Assembly: GCF_018882245.1 (NCBI RefSeq) | Contig: NZ_JACVOV010000002.1 | Location: 186,001 to 250,000 of the forward strand | DNA: 64,000 nt | Direction of reading: 5' to 3' | Origin: Polynucleobacter sp. AP-Capit-er-40B-B4 | GTDB taxonomy: Bacteria; Pseudomonadota; Gammaproteobacteria; Burkholderiales; Burkholderiaceae | Shown: positions 7,703 through 16,355 of the stretch, one piece after another | Layout of the letters: every line of letters begins with the position of its first letter | Numbering within the stretch: the stretch's first letter is position 1 | Program-made: the position numbers and the translations under genes | Notes under the pieces: generated by a model | What the model was told of the DNA's origin: nothing | The model's database searches: none | What the model saw: only the letters and a program-made list of their open reading frames with translations

Positions 7703-8680
7703 ATGCGAATCATTCAAAATATTGCTGCTTCCCTGCTTGGTTTATTTGCTCTTTTCTCGGGTCCTGTTTTTGCCCAAAGCAATTACCCAAATAAGCCGAT
7801 TAACTTTATCGTTCCCTACGGCGCTGGTGGAAGCGCAGATTCCAGAAGTCGTCAGCTCGGTCAAAAGATGAGTGTGATCCTCAAGCAGCCTATAGTGATT
7901 GATAACAAACCAGGCGCTGGAGGAAATATTGGTACAGAGGCTATCGTGCGCGCAGCTCCTGACGGATACACCATTGGCATGGGCAACTTTGCGCCAATGG
8001 CAGTAAACAAAACCCTCTTTGGTAATTTACGTTATGACCCTGAAACCGATTTAACGCCCATCATCCTGGTAGAAAAGGGCCCCTTGGTTTTAGTAGTTAA
8101 TCCCAACTCACCATATAAAACAGTGCAAGATATTGTTGTTGCAGCAAAAGCAAAGCCGGGTGTTCTCACATTTTCCTCAGGCGGTATTGGTGGAAGCCAT
8201 CAACTCTCTGCAGAGCTATTTGAGCTGAACGCGGGCATTCAGATGATTCACGTTCCCTATAAGAGTGGCTCAGCTGCTTTAACCGATCTAATGGCGGGCA
8301 ATGTTGATCTCATGTTTGATCAAATGTATTCAGCGGTACCAAGCATTAAGGCTGACAAGATTCGGCCACTCGCCATTACTAGCAAAAAGCGCTCACCCTT
8401 ACTCCCGAATGTGCCTAGCTTTGTTGAGTTGGGCTACCCCAAGGTAGAAGTTTTAAATTGGCAAGGGCTTATCGCGCCCAAAGGAACACCCAAAGCCATT
8501 ATTGATAAGCTCAATGCTGCTGCAAATGAAGCACTCAAAGATCCTCAGCTGCGAGAATTGATGCTTGCACAAGGTAATGAGATTGGCGGGGGTAGTCCCG
8601 CAGAATTTGCGGCACTCGTCAAATCCGAGGCAAGCAAGTGGAGCGCTGTTGTGAAGAGCGCAAACATCAAACCAGAGTAA
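7703..8680 (+). CDS. Bug/TTT-family periplasmic solute-binding receptor
   Basis: A 325-residue receptor with a signal peptide ending near residue 25 (V-F-A-Q). Family motifs include Y-P-N-K-P-I-N-F-I-V-P-Y, G-A-G-G-S-A-D, A-P-D-G-Y-T and V-P-Y-K-S-G-S-A. It is presumably periplasmic and binds an organic anion. No tctA/tctB genes are adjacent. It ends the plus-strand unit that begins with trhO, and a strong bidirectional terminator lies 18 bases past its stop. The 2-hydroxyacid dehydrogenase three genes upstream hints at a hydroxy- or keto-acid ligand, which is inference only. Confidence 0.93.
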   Translation: MRIIQNIAASLLGLFALFSGPVFAQSNYPNKPINFIVPYGAGGSADSRSRQLGQKMSVILKQPIVIDNKPGAGGNIGTEAIVRAAPDGYTIGMGNFAPMAVNKTLFGNLRYDPETDLTPIILVEKGPLVLVVNPNSPYKTVQDIVVAAKAKPGVLTFSSGGIGGSHQLSAELFELNAGIQMIHVPYKSGSAALTDLMAGNVDLMFDQMYSAVPSIKADKIRPLAITSKKRSPLLPNVPSFVELGYPKVEVLNWQGLIAPKGTPKAIIDKLNAAANEALKDPQLRELMLAQGNEIGGGSPAEFAALVKSEASKWSAVVKSANIKPE

Positions 8681-8698
8681 AAAAGATGTGCAAACAAT

Positions 8699-8719
8699 AA
8701 AGGGGCCTAAGGCCCCTTT
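8699..8719. terminator. Bidirectional intrinsic terminator
   Basis: A perfect 9-bp stem (AAAGGGGCC / GGCCCCTTT) with a 3-base TAA loop, flanked by T-rich sequence in both directions. It separates the plus-strand TTT receptor gene from the convergent crcB gene and should serve both. Confidence 0.9.
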
Positions 8720-8721
8720 AT

Positions 8722-9099
8722 TTATTTAAGGGCTTGGTAAGTCAGAATACCTAAAAAGGTAAGGACGAGTGAGCCAATCAAGTTCAGTAAAGCAGTACCC
8801 AAGGCCCAAGTAAATTCTCCGCGTTGCATAAAGCCAACCACCTCAGCAGAAAAGCTGGAGAAAGTAGTCAAGCCGCCCAAGAAACCCGTAACAACTAAAA
8901 GTTTCCACTCTGGAGACAGATGTGGGTTATTGCCAAAAAATGCTACCGCAAGCCCTATCAAATAACCGCCAACCATATTAGAAATAAAGGTTCCTAAAGG
9001 TAGTACAGCGCCAGTACCAACCGTTAGAAAATTAAAGGCCGCCCTTAACAGAGCCCCTAAACCGGCACCAAAGAAAATTGCAAAGATCGATAGCCACAT
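8722..9099 (-). CDS. crcB: Fluoride efflux channel CrcB (Fluc)
   Basis: A 125-residue protein with four membrane segments, the family size. It has the conserved G-A-x-x-R and N-M-V-G-G-Y segments and the G-F-L-G-G-L-T-T-F-S-S-F motif that lines the fluoride pore. Fluc channels are dual-topology dimers that let fluoride leave the cytoplasm. It lies 10 bases after a DODA-type dioxygenase gene on the same strand and ends at the shared terminator. No fluoride riboswitch sequence was found upstream, so fluoride-responsive control is not evident. Confidence 0.95.
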   Translation of the reverse strand: MWLSIFAIFFGAGLGALLRAAFNFLTVGTGAVLPLGTFISNMVGGYLIGLAVAFFGNNPHLSPEWKLLVVTGFLGGLTTFSSFSAEVVGFMQRGEFTWALGTALLNLIGSLVLTFLGILTYQALK

Positions 9100-9109
9100 A
9101 ATCTGTTCT

Positions 9110-9889
9110 TTATTGAATGGAGAAACCCAGCATGCTAATTGAACTCATCTCGATGCCATCAGTATAGATTTTTACTTGCTCACCCTCTTCTTGTAAAGCA
9201 AGGGTGTATAGAGCTGGCCAATAGTGCTCAGCAGTCGGTATCGACATATGAGCTGCATCACCATAGCGCTCCCAGTCAATTAAAGCATCGTGATGATTAG
9301 AGTGCATCTCTGAGACAAAAAAATCATTAAAGTCTTTTGCCCAAGGATAGGGCTCGGCATCTTCCTGCCAATGAATGGTGCGCAAGTTATGCACCACATT
9401 GCCACTCGACAAAATGAGAATGTTTTCATCGCGTAATGGGCGCAACTGCTTAGCCAACTCGTAATGCTCGCGCGCTGACATTGATCCATCTAGACTCAAC
9501 TGCACTACCGGCACATCCGCTTCTGGGTAAAGATATTTGAGCACTGACCAGGCACCATGATCAATACCCCATTCGTTTTCTTCAAGCACTACTGGGACAT
9601 TTAATAATTCTTGCACGCGGTCAGCTAAAGCAGGGCTGCCTGGCGCAGGGTATTGAATATCAAAAAGAGCTTGCGGAAATCCACCGAAGTCGTGAATTGT
9701 TTTTGGTTTGGACATTGCGGTAACCCATACACCACGAGTTACCCAATGGGCCGAGATCACCAATATAGCGTCTGGGCGTTTGAATGTTTTTCCTAGAGCA
9801 GACCAGGCCGCTGTAAAGCGGTTGGGCTCTATGGCGTACATCGGACTGCCATGGCCAGCAAATACTGCAGGTTGGCGATGGCTAGTCAT
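9110..9889 (-). CDS. DODA-type extradiol ring-opening dioxygenase (YgiD-like)
   Basis: This 259-residue protein belongs to the class III extradiol dioxygenases related to 4,5-DOPA dioxygenase. It has the F-A-G-H-G-S-P-M opening with the first metal-ligand His, A-H-W-V-T-R-G, the D-H-G-A-W segment and S-S-G-N-V-V-H-N-L. Family members bind Fe(II) or Zn and cleave catechol rings; E. coli YgiD acts on L-DOPA. The gene follows a 45-aa membrane-protein gene by 9 bases and precedes crcB. The physiological substrate is unknown. Confidence 0.9.
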   Translation of the reverse strand: MTSHRQPAVFAGHGSPMYAIEPNRFTAAWSALGKTFKRPDAILVISAHWVTRGVWVTAMSKPKTIHDFGGFPQALFDIQYPAPGSPALADRVQELLNVPVVLEENEWGIDHGAWSVLKYLYPEADVPVVQLSLDGSMSAREHYELAKQLRPLRDENILILSSGNVVHNLRTIHWQEDAEPYPWAKDFNDFFVSEMHSNHHDALIDWERYGDAAHMSIPTAEHYWPALYTLALQEEGEQVKIYTDGIEMSSISMLGFSIQ

Positions 9890-9898
9890 TAATACAGA

Positions 9899-10036
9899 TT
9901 AACCGAATACGTAACCTGTGTGAGCTGCAACCAAAGCAAACAAAATAGCCAAGCTAGTAGCAGCGCCCAACATCACGATCAATGTAATGATCTTTTTGTT
10001 GATTTCTTCTTTTGATTCGTTATGCCATTCGTTCAT
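9899..10036 (-). CDS. Small single-span membrane protein (45 aa), unrecognised
   Basis: An open frame of 45 codons with ATG start and a GAGGA ribosome site about 7 bases upstream. The product has a charged N-terminus (N-E-W-H-N-E-S-K-E-E-I-N-K-K), one hydrophobic helix of about 25 residues and a short tail ending T-G-Y-V-F-G. That layout predicts one inner-membrane span. It sits 9 bases before the DODA dioxygenase gene. I do not recognise the family. Coding character is supported by the ribosome site, the sensible amino acid order and tight packing against the next gene. Confidence 0.65.
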   Translation of the reverse strand: MNEWHNESKEEINKKIITLIVMLGAATSLAILFALVAAHTGYVFG

Positions 10037-10080
10037 GCTAAATCCTCTGTAAACACATTAATGAGTGGGGTAATTATCCA

Positions 10081-10248
10081 CTATCGACCGCGACCAGCCT
10101 TGCGCATCATGCCTTTTCCCCCGCCAAAGCCTGCCTGAGGCCTTCCAGCCGGTCCAGATGGGCCTTTTGGAACAGGTGGGCGTGCTGGTGGCTTGGCGAC
10201 TACTGCCTTAGCCGGGGTCTTTGAATCGGGTTTCTTTTCGTCAGTCAC
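10081..10248 (-). CDS. Small basic Pro/Gly-rich protein (55 aa), unrecognised
   Basis: A 55-codon frame starting with GTG behind a clear AGGAG site. The product is extremely skewed: a charged N-terminus (T-D-E-K-K-P-D-S-K), a K/A/P-rich middle and a G-F-G-G-G-K-G-M-M-R-K-A-G-R-G-R tail. It has no membrane segment and is strongly basic, suggesting a disordered nucleic-acid or ribosome-associated protein, but that is speculation. Its start is only 28 bases from the divergent start of the site-2 protease gene. Confidence 0.6.
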   Translation of the reverse strand: MTDEKKPDSKTPAKAVVAKPPARPPVPKGPSGPAGRPQAGFGGGKGMMRKAGRGR

Positions 10249-10276
10249 TTTGAGCTCCTATGGATATCATATTGCC

Positions 10277-10939
10277 ATGATTACTGACTATTCTATCCAA
10301 GCTGTCGCAATTAATGCGATTCCCCTGATTTTTGCCATCACTATCCACGAAGCAGCCCATGGTTATGCCGCCCGTCGATTTGGCGACAACACAGCTTATA
10401 TGCTGGGACGAGTCAGCCTCAACCCCGCTAAACATATAGACCCCGTTGGTACTATTTTGATCCCGCTGGTCTTACTTCTGACTGGCTCGCCTTTTTTGGT
10501 GGGATATGCCAAGCCTGTTCCAGTCAACTTTAGACGCCTCAGAAACCCACGAATTGACTCGATCTGGGTTGCCTTGGCAGGACCGGGATCCAATTTCGTG
10601 CAGGCGCTCATTTGGCTGATTGTATTAATTGGCTTGGTAGGCTTTGGGGTCAATGAGAAATTTCTGATCTCCATGTCTCAAGCGGGCATTACATGGAATT
10701 TAGGCTTATTGGTATTCAACCTATTCCCCCTTCCCCCTTTAGATGGGGGTCGAGTTCTGGCAAGCCTACTTCCCGCTCGTCAATCGATTGCTCTGGGCAA
10801 GTTGGAGCCCTGGGGCTTTTTTATTGTGTTGGGGCTCGTGTTTACTGGGGTCATTAGCGCTTTATGGATGAGTCCCCTGATGAGCTTTTTTGAATGGCTC
10901 ATCCTATTAATCACCAGCCCCTTAAGAATGATCTTTTAA
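10277..10939 (+). CDS. Site-2 protease family (M50) membrane metalloprotease
   Basis: A 220-residue polytopic protein. The zinc motif H-E-A-A-H (H24, E25, H28) lies in the first membrane segment and the distal ligand is in L-F-P-L-P-P-L-D-G-G-R near residue 160. It lacks the PDZ domains of RseP, so it is a compact group III-type S2P as found next to tRNA-synthetase or segregation genes in many bacteria. I use the ATG at 10277 because it begins directly before the conserved first segment. The substrate is unknown; such proteases cut membrane-embedded regulators. Confidence 0.9.
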   Translation: MITDYSIQAVAINAIPLIFAITIHEAAHGYAARRFGDNTAYMLGRVSLNPAKHIDPVGTILIPLVLLLTGSPFLVGYAKPVPVNFRRLRNPRIDSIWVALAGPGSNFVQALIWLIVLIGLVGFGVNEKFLISMSQAGITWNLGLLVFNLFPLPPLDGGRVLASLLPARQSIALGKLEPWGFFIVLGLVFTGVISALWMSPLMSFFEWLILLITSPLRMIF

Positions 10940-11007
10940 AACAAGCGAAAAAGGCCTTTCTGCGATATCCTGAAACACGTAGCGCACCTCACCCCAGGAG
11001 AACAATC

Positions 11008-11460
11008 ATGAAACTACAAAAATTCGTTTTAGCAAGTACCGCAGCTGTTTTAGCGATTGGCGCAGGAGTAGCATTTGCGCAATTTCAGAAACCAGAAGAT
11101 GCTATTAAGTACCGTCAAAGTGCATTCACAGTGATGGCCAATTCTTTTGGAAAGATTGGCGCGGTTGTTAAAGGCGAGGCGCCTTACAACAAAGATGAAG
11201 TTGCCAAGAATGCTGCAATCGTTGCAATGATGTCTACTTTGCCATGGCAAGCATTTGGTCCTGGTACAGAAGGCGGAAAAGCTGAATCAGCAGTTTGGTC
11301 CGATAACGCTAAATTTAAAGCAGCTGGTGAGAAAATGCAGCTAGCTGTTGCCAACTTGAATACCGCCGCTCAGTCTGGCGATCTTGAAAGTATTAAGAAA
11401 GCCTTTGGCGCAGCAGGCGCAACTTGCAAAGGTTGCCATGACGACTTCAAAAAGAAATAA
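11008..11460 (+). CDS. Cytochrome c' (class II c-type cytochrome), periplasmic
   Basis: A 150-residue protein starting at an ATG behind AGGAG. Residues 1-25 are a signal peptide ending V-A-F-A-Q. The heme-attachment motif C-K-G-C-H (C140, C143, H144) lies near the C-terminus, as expected for the four-helix-bundle cytochromes c'. These proteins bind NO and CO and protect against nitrosative stress or donate electrons. The gene converges on a cytochrome b561 gene, stop to stop with 6 bases between. Heme attachment would depend on the ccm operon further along the window. Confidence 0.93.
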   Translation: MKLQKFVLASTAAVLAIGAGVAFAQFQKPEDAIKYRQSAFTVMANSFGKIGAVVKGEAPYNKDEVAKNAAIVAMMSTLPWQAFGPGTEGGKAESAVWSDNAKFKAAGEKMQLAVANLNTAAQSGDLESIKKAFGAAGATCKGCHDDFKKK

Positions 11461-11466
11461 GCACTC

Positions 11467-12147
11467 TTACTTTGAAATGAAATAACCCACTACTACCGCG
11501 ATCAAGCTTAACAGCAGTAAAGCAAAACCGCGCTGTAGTCCTCCATCCTTGGAGGCCCGACCCAAGTCAGCAGGCAAGTATTTAGCCTCCTCGCTTGGGT
11601 CAATTTCTTTGTCGCCACTGATCATTGGCTTAATCAGATTTTCACCTTTATATTTTTTATAGAACCAGATCGCCGCAATATGAATAGTGATCAGCGTATA
11701 GATTACAACCTGATTGCCCTCATGGATCTGAGACAAAAATGAACTTACTGCGCTCGATACATATTTCGCCAGCGGTCCTTGAAACGCGATTTCATCATCT
11801 ACAAACAAACCCGTTATAACTTGCACGCACAATACAAAAATTAATGCGAATACAGACATTGCACCTACTGGATTATGACCAAGCACGCGAGGGGCGCTTC
11901 CGCTTAAATAATCTAGGATAGCTTTTTTAGTTGGAAAGAAAGAGGCGAATCGCGCATGGGTAGATCCGAAAAATCCCCAAATTATTCTAAAGATCAATAA
12001 GCACAAAATGCTGTAGCCAAAATACGCATGCCATTGAATGGCATTGCCACCTATATTCACGCTAATGAAACTCCCCACAATGCAAAGCACTAATAGCCAG
12101 TGAAATAAACGAATTGGCAAATCCCAGACGCGAATAATTTTCTTCAT
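11467..12147 (-). CDS. Cytochrome b561 / Ni-Fe hydrogenase-type cytochrome b subunit
   Basis: This 226-residue membrane protein starts with M-K-K-I-I-R-V-W-D-L-P-I-R-L-F-H-W, the hallmark of the cytochrome b561 bacterial family (four to five helices with histidines that bind two b hemes). The start at 12147 fits that signature; upstream in-frame ATGs would overlap the divergent MFS gene. Such proteins shuttle electrons between the quinone pool and periplasmic c-type cytochromes. The neighbouring cytochrome c' gene is a plausible partner. Confidence 0.88.
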   Translation of the reverse strand: MKKIIRVWDLPIRLFHWLLVLCIVGSFISVNIGGNAIQWHAYFGYSILCLLIFRIIWGFFGSTHARFASFFPTKKAILDYLSGSAPRVLGHNPVGAMSVFALIFVLCVQVITGLFVDDEIAFQGPLAKYVSSAVSSFLSQIHEGNQVVIYTLITIHIAAIWFYKKYKGENLIKPMISGDKEIDPSEEAKYLPADLGRASKDGGLQRGFALLLLSLIAVVVGYFISK

Positions 12148-12190
12148 GTTTAAAGGATAACTCGCTTCTCCCTTAAAATGCTGAGAATTC

Positions 12191-13396
12191 ATGAATCCTG
12201 GCAAAGCCTTTAGAACCCTACTGCTGTACCGCATTGGTGCAACACTCAGCTACCAAATTACGATGGTGGCTGTGGGTTGGCATCTTTATGAAATCACCAA
12301 TAGCGTAGTTTCACTCGGACTCATTGGTCTTGCAGAGCTTGTACCCTACTTTGCACTTGCCCTTTATTCAGGACATGCAGTTGATCACCATTCACGCAAA
12401 TGGATTGCAGCCATCGCTTGCCTGATTCATATTGCAGTGGGCTTATTTTTAACCTGCATTGCGCTGGGTTGGCTTTCTCCACCAGTCCCATTGATTTACA
12501 CCGCCGTTGCATTTATTGGTGTTGGACGAGCCCTCTTAAGGCCATCCTATCAAGCGCTGTTTGGCCAAATCATCCCCAGAGATCAACTGCCCAGATACAC
12601 AGCCTACGCATCTTCCGCTTTTCAGATTTGTGTAGTGGCCGGCCCAGGACTGGGTGGACTCATGATTGGCTTTGCAGGCCTGGAATGGACTTACTTACTT
12701 GCTGCATTTTGTGGAGCAGTCGGCTTATACGGAATCACCTTTATTGCCGCCGCACAAGAAAAGTCGAGCAACTTATCTGGTCACTTCTTAAAAAGTTTTT
12801 TGGAGGGCTTTCATTACGTCAGAAAACATGAGCTCATTTTAGGGATCATGGCACTCGACATGTTTGCCGTTCTATTTGGCGTCGCTGTTTCTATCCTGCC
12901 AGCCTTTGTTAAGGAGGTGTTGAATGCGGGACCAGAGGCCTTGGGGATTTTGCGTGCCGCGCCCGCAGCAGGCGCTGTGATTACAGGCATCTACTTAGCC
13001 CGACGCCCGATTCTGACTGATTCCGGCAAACACTTGCTGATCTCTGTCGCTGGGTTTGGTGCGGCCATCATTGCCTTTGGTATCTCCAGTAATTTATGGC
13101 TGTGCGCCCTCTTCTTATTTATTTCTGGATGCTTTGATTCTGTGTCAGTCGTGATCCGAGGAAGCATCATGCAGCTAACAACACCGGATCATATGCGCGG
13201 CAGAATTAGCGCCATCAATGGAATCTTTATTGGTTCATCCAATGAATTAGGCGCACTTGAATCTGGCATTGCTGCCAGCATGATGGGCTTAGTACCGTCT
13301 ATCGTATTTGGTGGGGTGGCGACGATTGCAATCGTTTTGATTACACATCGCCTCGCTCCACACCTCAGTAAATTACATTTAAAAGATATCTCTTAA
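12191..13396 (+). CDS. MFS transporter (DHA3-type exporter family)
   Basis: A 401-residue protein with 12 predicted membrane segments. It has the early Y-R-I-G-A-T-L-S-Y-Q segment, a G-H-A-V-D-H-H-S-R-K loop corresponding to MFS motif A, and a central hydrophilic loop near residue 200. The pattern resembles the enterobactin exporter EntS and related DHA3 proteins. It probably exports a small molecule by proton antiport; the substrate cannot be predicted. It is divergent from the cytochrome b561 gene and convergent with the dehydrogenase gene that follows. Confidence 0.88.
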   Translation: MNPGKAFRTLLLYRIGATLSYQITMVAVGWHLYEITNSVVSLGLIGLAELVPYFALALYSGHAVDHHSRKWIAAIACLIHIAVGLFLTCIALGWLSPPVPLIYTAVAFIGVGRALLRPSYQALFGQIIPRDQLPRYTAYASSAFQICVVAGPGLGGLMIGFAGLEWTYLLAAFCGAVGLYGITFIAAAQEKSSNLSGHFLKSFLEGFHYVRKHELILGIMALDMFAVLFGVAVSILPAFVKEVLNAGPEALGILRAAPAAGAVITGIYLARRPILTDSGKHLLISVAGFGAAIIAFGISSNLWLCALFLFISGCFDSVSVVIRGSIMQLTTPDHMRGRISAINGIFIGSSNELGALESGIAASMMGLVPSIVFGGVATIAIVLITHRLAPHLSKLHLKDIS

Positions 13397-13424
13397 ACCC
13401 ATTTACAGCATTGCTAACTTGCCA

Positions 13425-14366
13425 CTATTTAATTTCAGGCAAGTCTTTCTGAATAATTTTTAGTCCAGCACGCAAGGCATCTTGATAGCGCTCACGTTCT
13501 GCTTTAATCGTTTCAGCAGTCCAAGTGAAAAAGCCTTCACCGGTTTTCATGCCAAACTTACCGCTAGCGATACGGTCGCTTAAACACTTTGCAATCGTTG
13601 GTGAATTATTCAAAGTCGGATAAATAGTTGCTCCGCCAGCGCCATGCACCTCAAGGCCAGCATGATCTCTTTGCATCGCTGGGCCAGCTGCGATATAGCG
13701 AAAGCCGAATCCAAAGCGTACGGCTTTATCAATATCTTCAGGTGTGCATATCCCCTCATCAACCATAGCAAAAGCCTCACGCGATAAAGCGTGTTGTAAG
13801 CGATTTGCCAAAAACCCAGGGAGATCTTTTTTCACAGTCACCGGCACCATGCCGCAAGCAGTCATTAGTCGCGAAAGACTTTCGCCAACCATTGGGGAAG
13901 TTTTTTGACCATAAACTACTTCTACACAAGGAACCAAATGTGCGGGCATAAAAAAATGTAAACCAATCATTCGGGCTGATGTTCTCAAGCCGCTCGCGAT
14001 TTCACTGATAGGGAAACTTGTACTATTGCTAGCCAATACCGCCTCTGGCTTTGCATATTTTTCTAACTTAGCAAATAGCTCGCGCTTAATATCTAAGCGC
14101 TCTGGTACGCATTCAATGACTAGATCGATGTCAGTCCAATCTACCTCTTCTAGAGTGCCTGCAACAGTGAGTAAATGGGTGCGATGCTCGTATCCCAACT
14201 CAGCCATCGTATTAGCAAAGTAATCAGGCAACAGGGCGCGACGCTCGGTTGTTGGCTCGACCACCTGCACAGCACAACCACCGCGTGCGCATACTGCAGC
14301 AACGTCTGCACCCATTGTGCCGCCACCGACTATCACCACTTTGGTTTCAGCTGGTGTAAATAACAT
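13425..14366 (-). CDS. 3-hydroxyacyl-CoA dehydrogenase-family NAD-dependent oxidoreductase (copy 1)
   Basis: A 313-residue protein with an N-terminal Rossmann domain (G-G-G-T-M-G near residue 15), S-N-S-T-S-F-P-I-S-E, the catalytic His segment G-L-H-F-F-M-P-A-H and the C-terminal helical domain beginning K-K-D-L-P-G-F-L-A-N-R. The family includes 3-hydroxybutyryl-CoA dehydrogenase, carnitine dehydrogenase and lambda-crystallin/L-gulonate 3-dehydrogenase. Its short length and the sugar-acid neighbours favour the last group. It is clearly paralogous to the gene at 20716 and starts behind GGAGAG. Confidence 0.88.
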   Translation of the reverse strand: MLFTPAETKVVIVGGGTMGADVAAVCARGGCAVQVVEPTTERRALLPDYFANTMAELGYEHRTHLLTVAGTLEEVDWTDIDLVIECVPERLDIKRELFAKLEKYAKPEAVLASNSTSFPISEIASGLRTSARMIGLHFFMPAHLVPCVEVVYGQKTSPMVGESLSRLMTACGMVPVTVKKDLPGFLANRLQHALSREAFAMVDEGICTPEDIDKAVRFGFGFRYIAAGPAMQRDHAGLEVHGAGGATIYPTLNNSPTIAKCLSDRIASGKFGMKTGEGFFTWTAETIKAERERYQDALRAGLKIIQKDLPEIK

Positions 14367-14450
14367 GAATACTCTCCTAAAGGGTGCCGACTTTTTCTGA
14401 AAATTCCACTTACAATGGGGTCATTATTTCAATAAAAAAGCTAGTGAGAA

Positions 14451-15380
14451 ATGATCCCCGTCAATTCGGTGCTGCAGGTCGGCCATTTCCCTGAAATTAT
14501 GCAGGCAGAGATAGATCGGCGCTTTACTCCTATTCATCATCCCGATCCGCAAGCTCCCGCTCCTGCCGGAAACTTTCAGGCAATTTTGATTCGCTCCAAT
14601 ACGAAGCTTCCGGAATCTCTGGTTCAACAAATTCCCAGCATTCGAATGGTTGCAACCTGCGGCGTTGGCTATGACAACCTTCCTCTGACCTATCTAAAAG
14701 CAAATGGCATTAAGGCAAGCAATACGCCGGGCGTCTTAAACGACGCAGTTTGCGAGCTAGCAGTGGGCATGATGCTTGCTCTTTTACGCCAACTTCCAGA
14801 GGCTCAGGCATACGTCAAGAGCACCGCTTGGTCAAAGGCACCCTTCAGAATCACCACTACTCTGGCTGGCAAGCGTGTGGGAATAGCGGGCATGGGCCGG
14901 ATTGGCCAAGATTTAGCCGAACGCTTAAAGCCTTTTAAGGTAGAAATTGCCTATTCAGGGCCGAATAAAAAGGCGCTTCCTTACACTTACCATCGAGAAA
15001 TCAAGGATTTAGCGAAAGATTGTGACATCCTATTTTTAGCCTGTCCTGCCACGCCTGAAACTAACAAGATGGTCAACGCTGAGGTGCTTGAGGCTCTGGG
15101 CACCAACGGTTACTTAGTTAATATCGCCCGTGGCAGCGTAGTCGATGAGAGCGCTCTTTTATATGCACTGCAACATAAAAAGATTGCCGGCGCCGCTTTG
15201 GATGTTTTTGAAAATGAACCCAATCCTAACAATGCTTTTTTAAATCTTGATAATGTATTGTTAACACCACATATTGGCAGTGCCACCACGGAAACACGGA
15301 TAGCAATGACTCAATTAGCTGTAGATAATTTAGAAGCTTTCTTTAAACAACAACCACTTCCATCGGAAGTAAATAACTAG
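14451..15380 (+). CDS. 2-hydroxyacid dehydrogenase (NAD(P)-dependent)
   Basis: A 309-residue D-isomer 2-hydroxyacid dehydrogenase. It has A-T-C-G-V-G-Y-D-N in the substrate domain, the G-M-G-R-I-G-Q nucleotide motif, catalytic Arg in N-I-A-R-G-S-V-V-D-E, Glu in F-E-N-E-P and His in L-T-P-H-I-G-S-A-T. The pattern is closest to glyoxylate/hydroxypyruvate or gluconate 2-dehydrogenase types. It opens a plus-strand run with a DapA-family lyase 15 bases downstream and a TAXI-TRAP transporter, so it probably reduces or oxidises an intermediate of the imported acid. Confidence 0.9.
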   Translation: MIPVNSVLQVGHFPEIMQAEIDRRFTPIHHPDPQAPAPAGNFQAILIRSNTKLPESLVQQIPSIRMVATCGVGYDNLPLTYLKANGIKASNTPGVLNDAVCELAVGMMLALLRQLPEAQAYVKSTAWSKAPFRITTTLAGKRVGIAGMGRIGQDLAERLKPFKVEIAYSGPNKKALPYTYHREIKDLAKDCDILFLACPATPETNKMVNAEVLEALGTNGYLVNIARGSVVDESALLYALQHKKIAGAALDVFENEPNPNNAFLNLDNVLLTPHIGSATTETRIAMTQLAVDNLEAFFKQQPLPSEVNN

Positions 15381-15395
15381 AAAAACGGAGCCAGC

Positions 15396-16322
15396 ATGAC
15401 GATTTCTCTGCACCCATCAACCTTACCTGCGGTGCTTTCCCCTGTTCTGACACCATTCAATGCAGACGGCACCCCAGATGCTCCTAAGTTATTAAAGCAA
15501 TGTAAATGGCTAGAGGCTAATGGCGTTGGCCAAGCTATCTTTGGCACAAATTCAGAAGCCAACTCGATGTCAGCCCCACAGAAGATGAGCACCCTGACAA
15601 CACTTATTGAGGGCGGCTTAAGTCCCGATCACCTCATGCCAGGTACTGGTGCTACATCAATTGATGCTACTGTCAACATGACACGTCATGCAGTAAATCA
15701 CAAATGTGCAGGCGTATTAATGTTGCCGCCCTTCTATTACAAAGATGTTTCTGATGATGGCTTGTTTGCTTACTTCTCAGAAGTGATTCAAAAAGTCGGT
15801 AGCGCTGCATTACAGATCTATATCTACAACATTCCACCAGTCACCAAAATTAATTTAAGCCTTTCTTTGTTGGAGCGTTTAACAAAAGAGTATCCAAAGA
15901 CCATTGTTGGTATGAAGGATAGCTCCGGTGATTGGGCTTATACAGAATCTGTCATTAAATTATTGGCGCCGCATGGCTTCCGCGTATATGCGGGTAGCGA
16001 AGTATTCTTAATGCGCGCCCTTCGTGCTGGTGGCGTAGGCTGCATCTCTGCAACTGCCAACGTGAACCCAAAAGCGATTGCCGACTTAGCGGCTCATTGG
16101 AGAGAGTCTGATGCCGACCAACGTCAGGCCAGCCTCGATCAAGTGCGTGGAATTTTTGCCAAATATCAAATGATTGCTGGCATGAAGACTGCTGTCGCTC
16201 ATTACAGTAAAGATCCTGAGTGGCTCAGAGTTCGTCCGCCACTCATGCAGTTAACCGCCGAGCAACAGGCTCAATTACTCAGCGAGTTGCAACAAATTAA
16301 TTTCAGCATGCCGGGCCTGTAA
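15396..16322 (+). CDS. Dihydrodipicolinate synthase-family aldolase/dehydratase
   Basis: A 308-residue TIM-barrel protein of the DapA/NAL family. The Schiff-base Lys is K174 in G-M-K-D-S-S-G and the proton-relay Tyr is Y144 in Y-I-Y-N-I-P-P. The usual G-T-T-G-E loop reads G-T-N-S-E (50-54), so it is unlikely to be a true dihydrodipicolinate synthase. Catabolic members cleave or dehydrate 2-keto-3-deoxy sugar acids or related pyruvate aldols. It lies between a hydroxyacid dehydrogenase and a TAXI receptor gene, supporting a role in a carboxylate pathway. A GGAG site precedes the ATG. Confidence 0.9.
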   Translation: MTISLHPSTLPAVLSPVLTPFNADGTPDAPKLLKQCKWLEANGVGQAIFGTNSEANSMSAPQKMSTLTTLIEGGLSPDHLMPGTGATSIDATVNMTRHAVNHKCAGVLMLPPFYYKDVSDDGLFAYFSEVIQKVGSAALQIYIYNIPPVTKINLSLSLLERLTKEYPKTIVGMKDSSGDWAYTESVIKLLAPHGFRVYAGSEVFLMRALRAGGVGCISATANVNPKAIADLAAHWRESDADQRQASLDQVRGIFAKYQMIAGMKTAVAHYSKDPEWLRVRPPLMQLTAEQQAQLLSELQQINFSMPGL

Positions 16323-16355
16323 TTTAAAAATATAAAAATCAATTAGGAGACAACA

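Noticed and set aside
8722..10080. Fluoride riboswitch for crcB
   Set aside because: crcB is an internal operon gene and the region upstream of the operon lacks the conserved fluoride aptamer elements.
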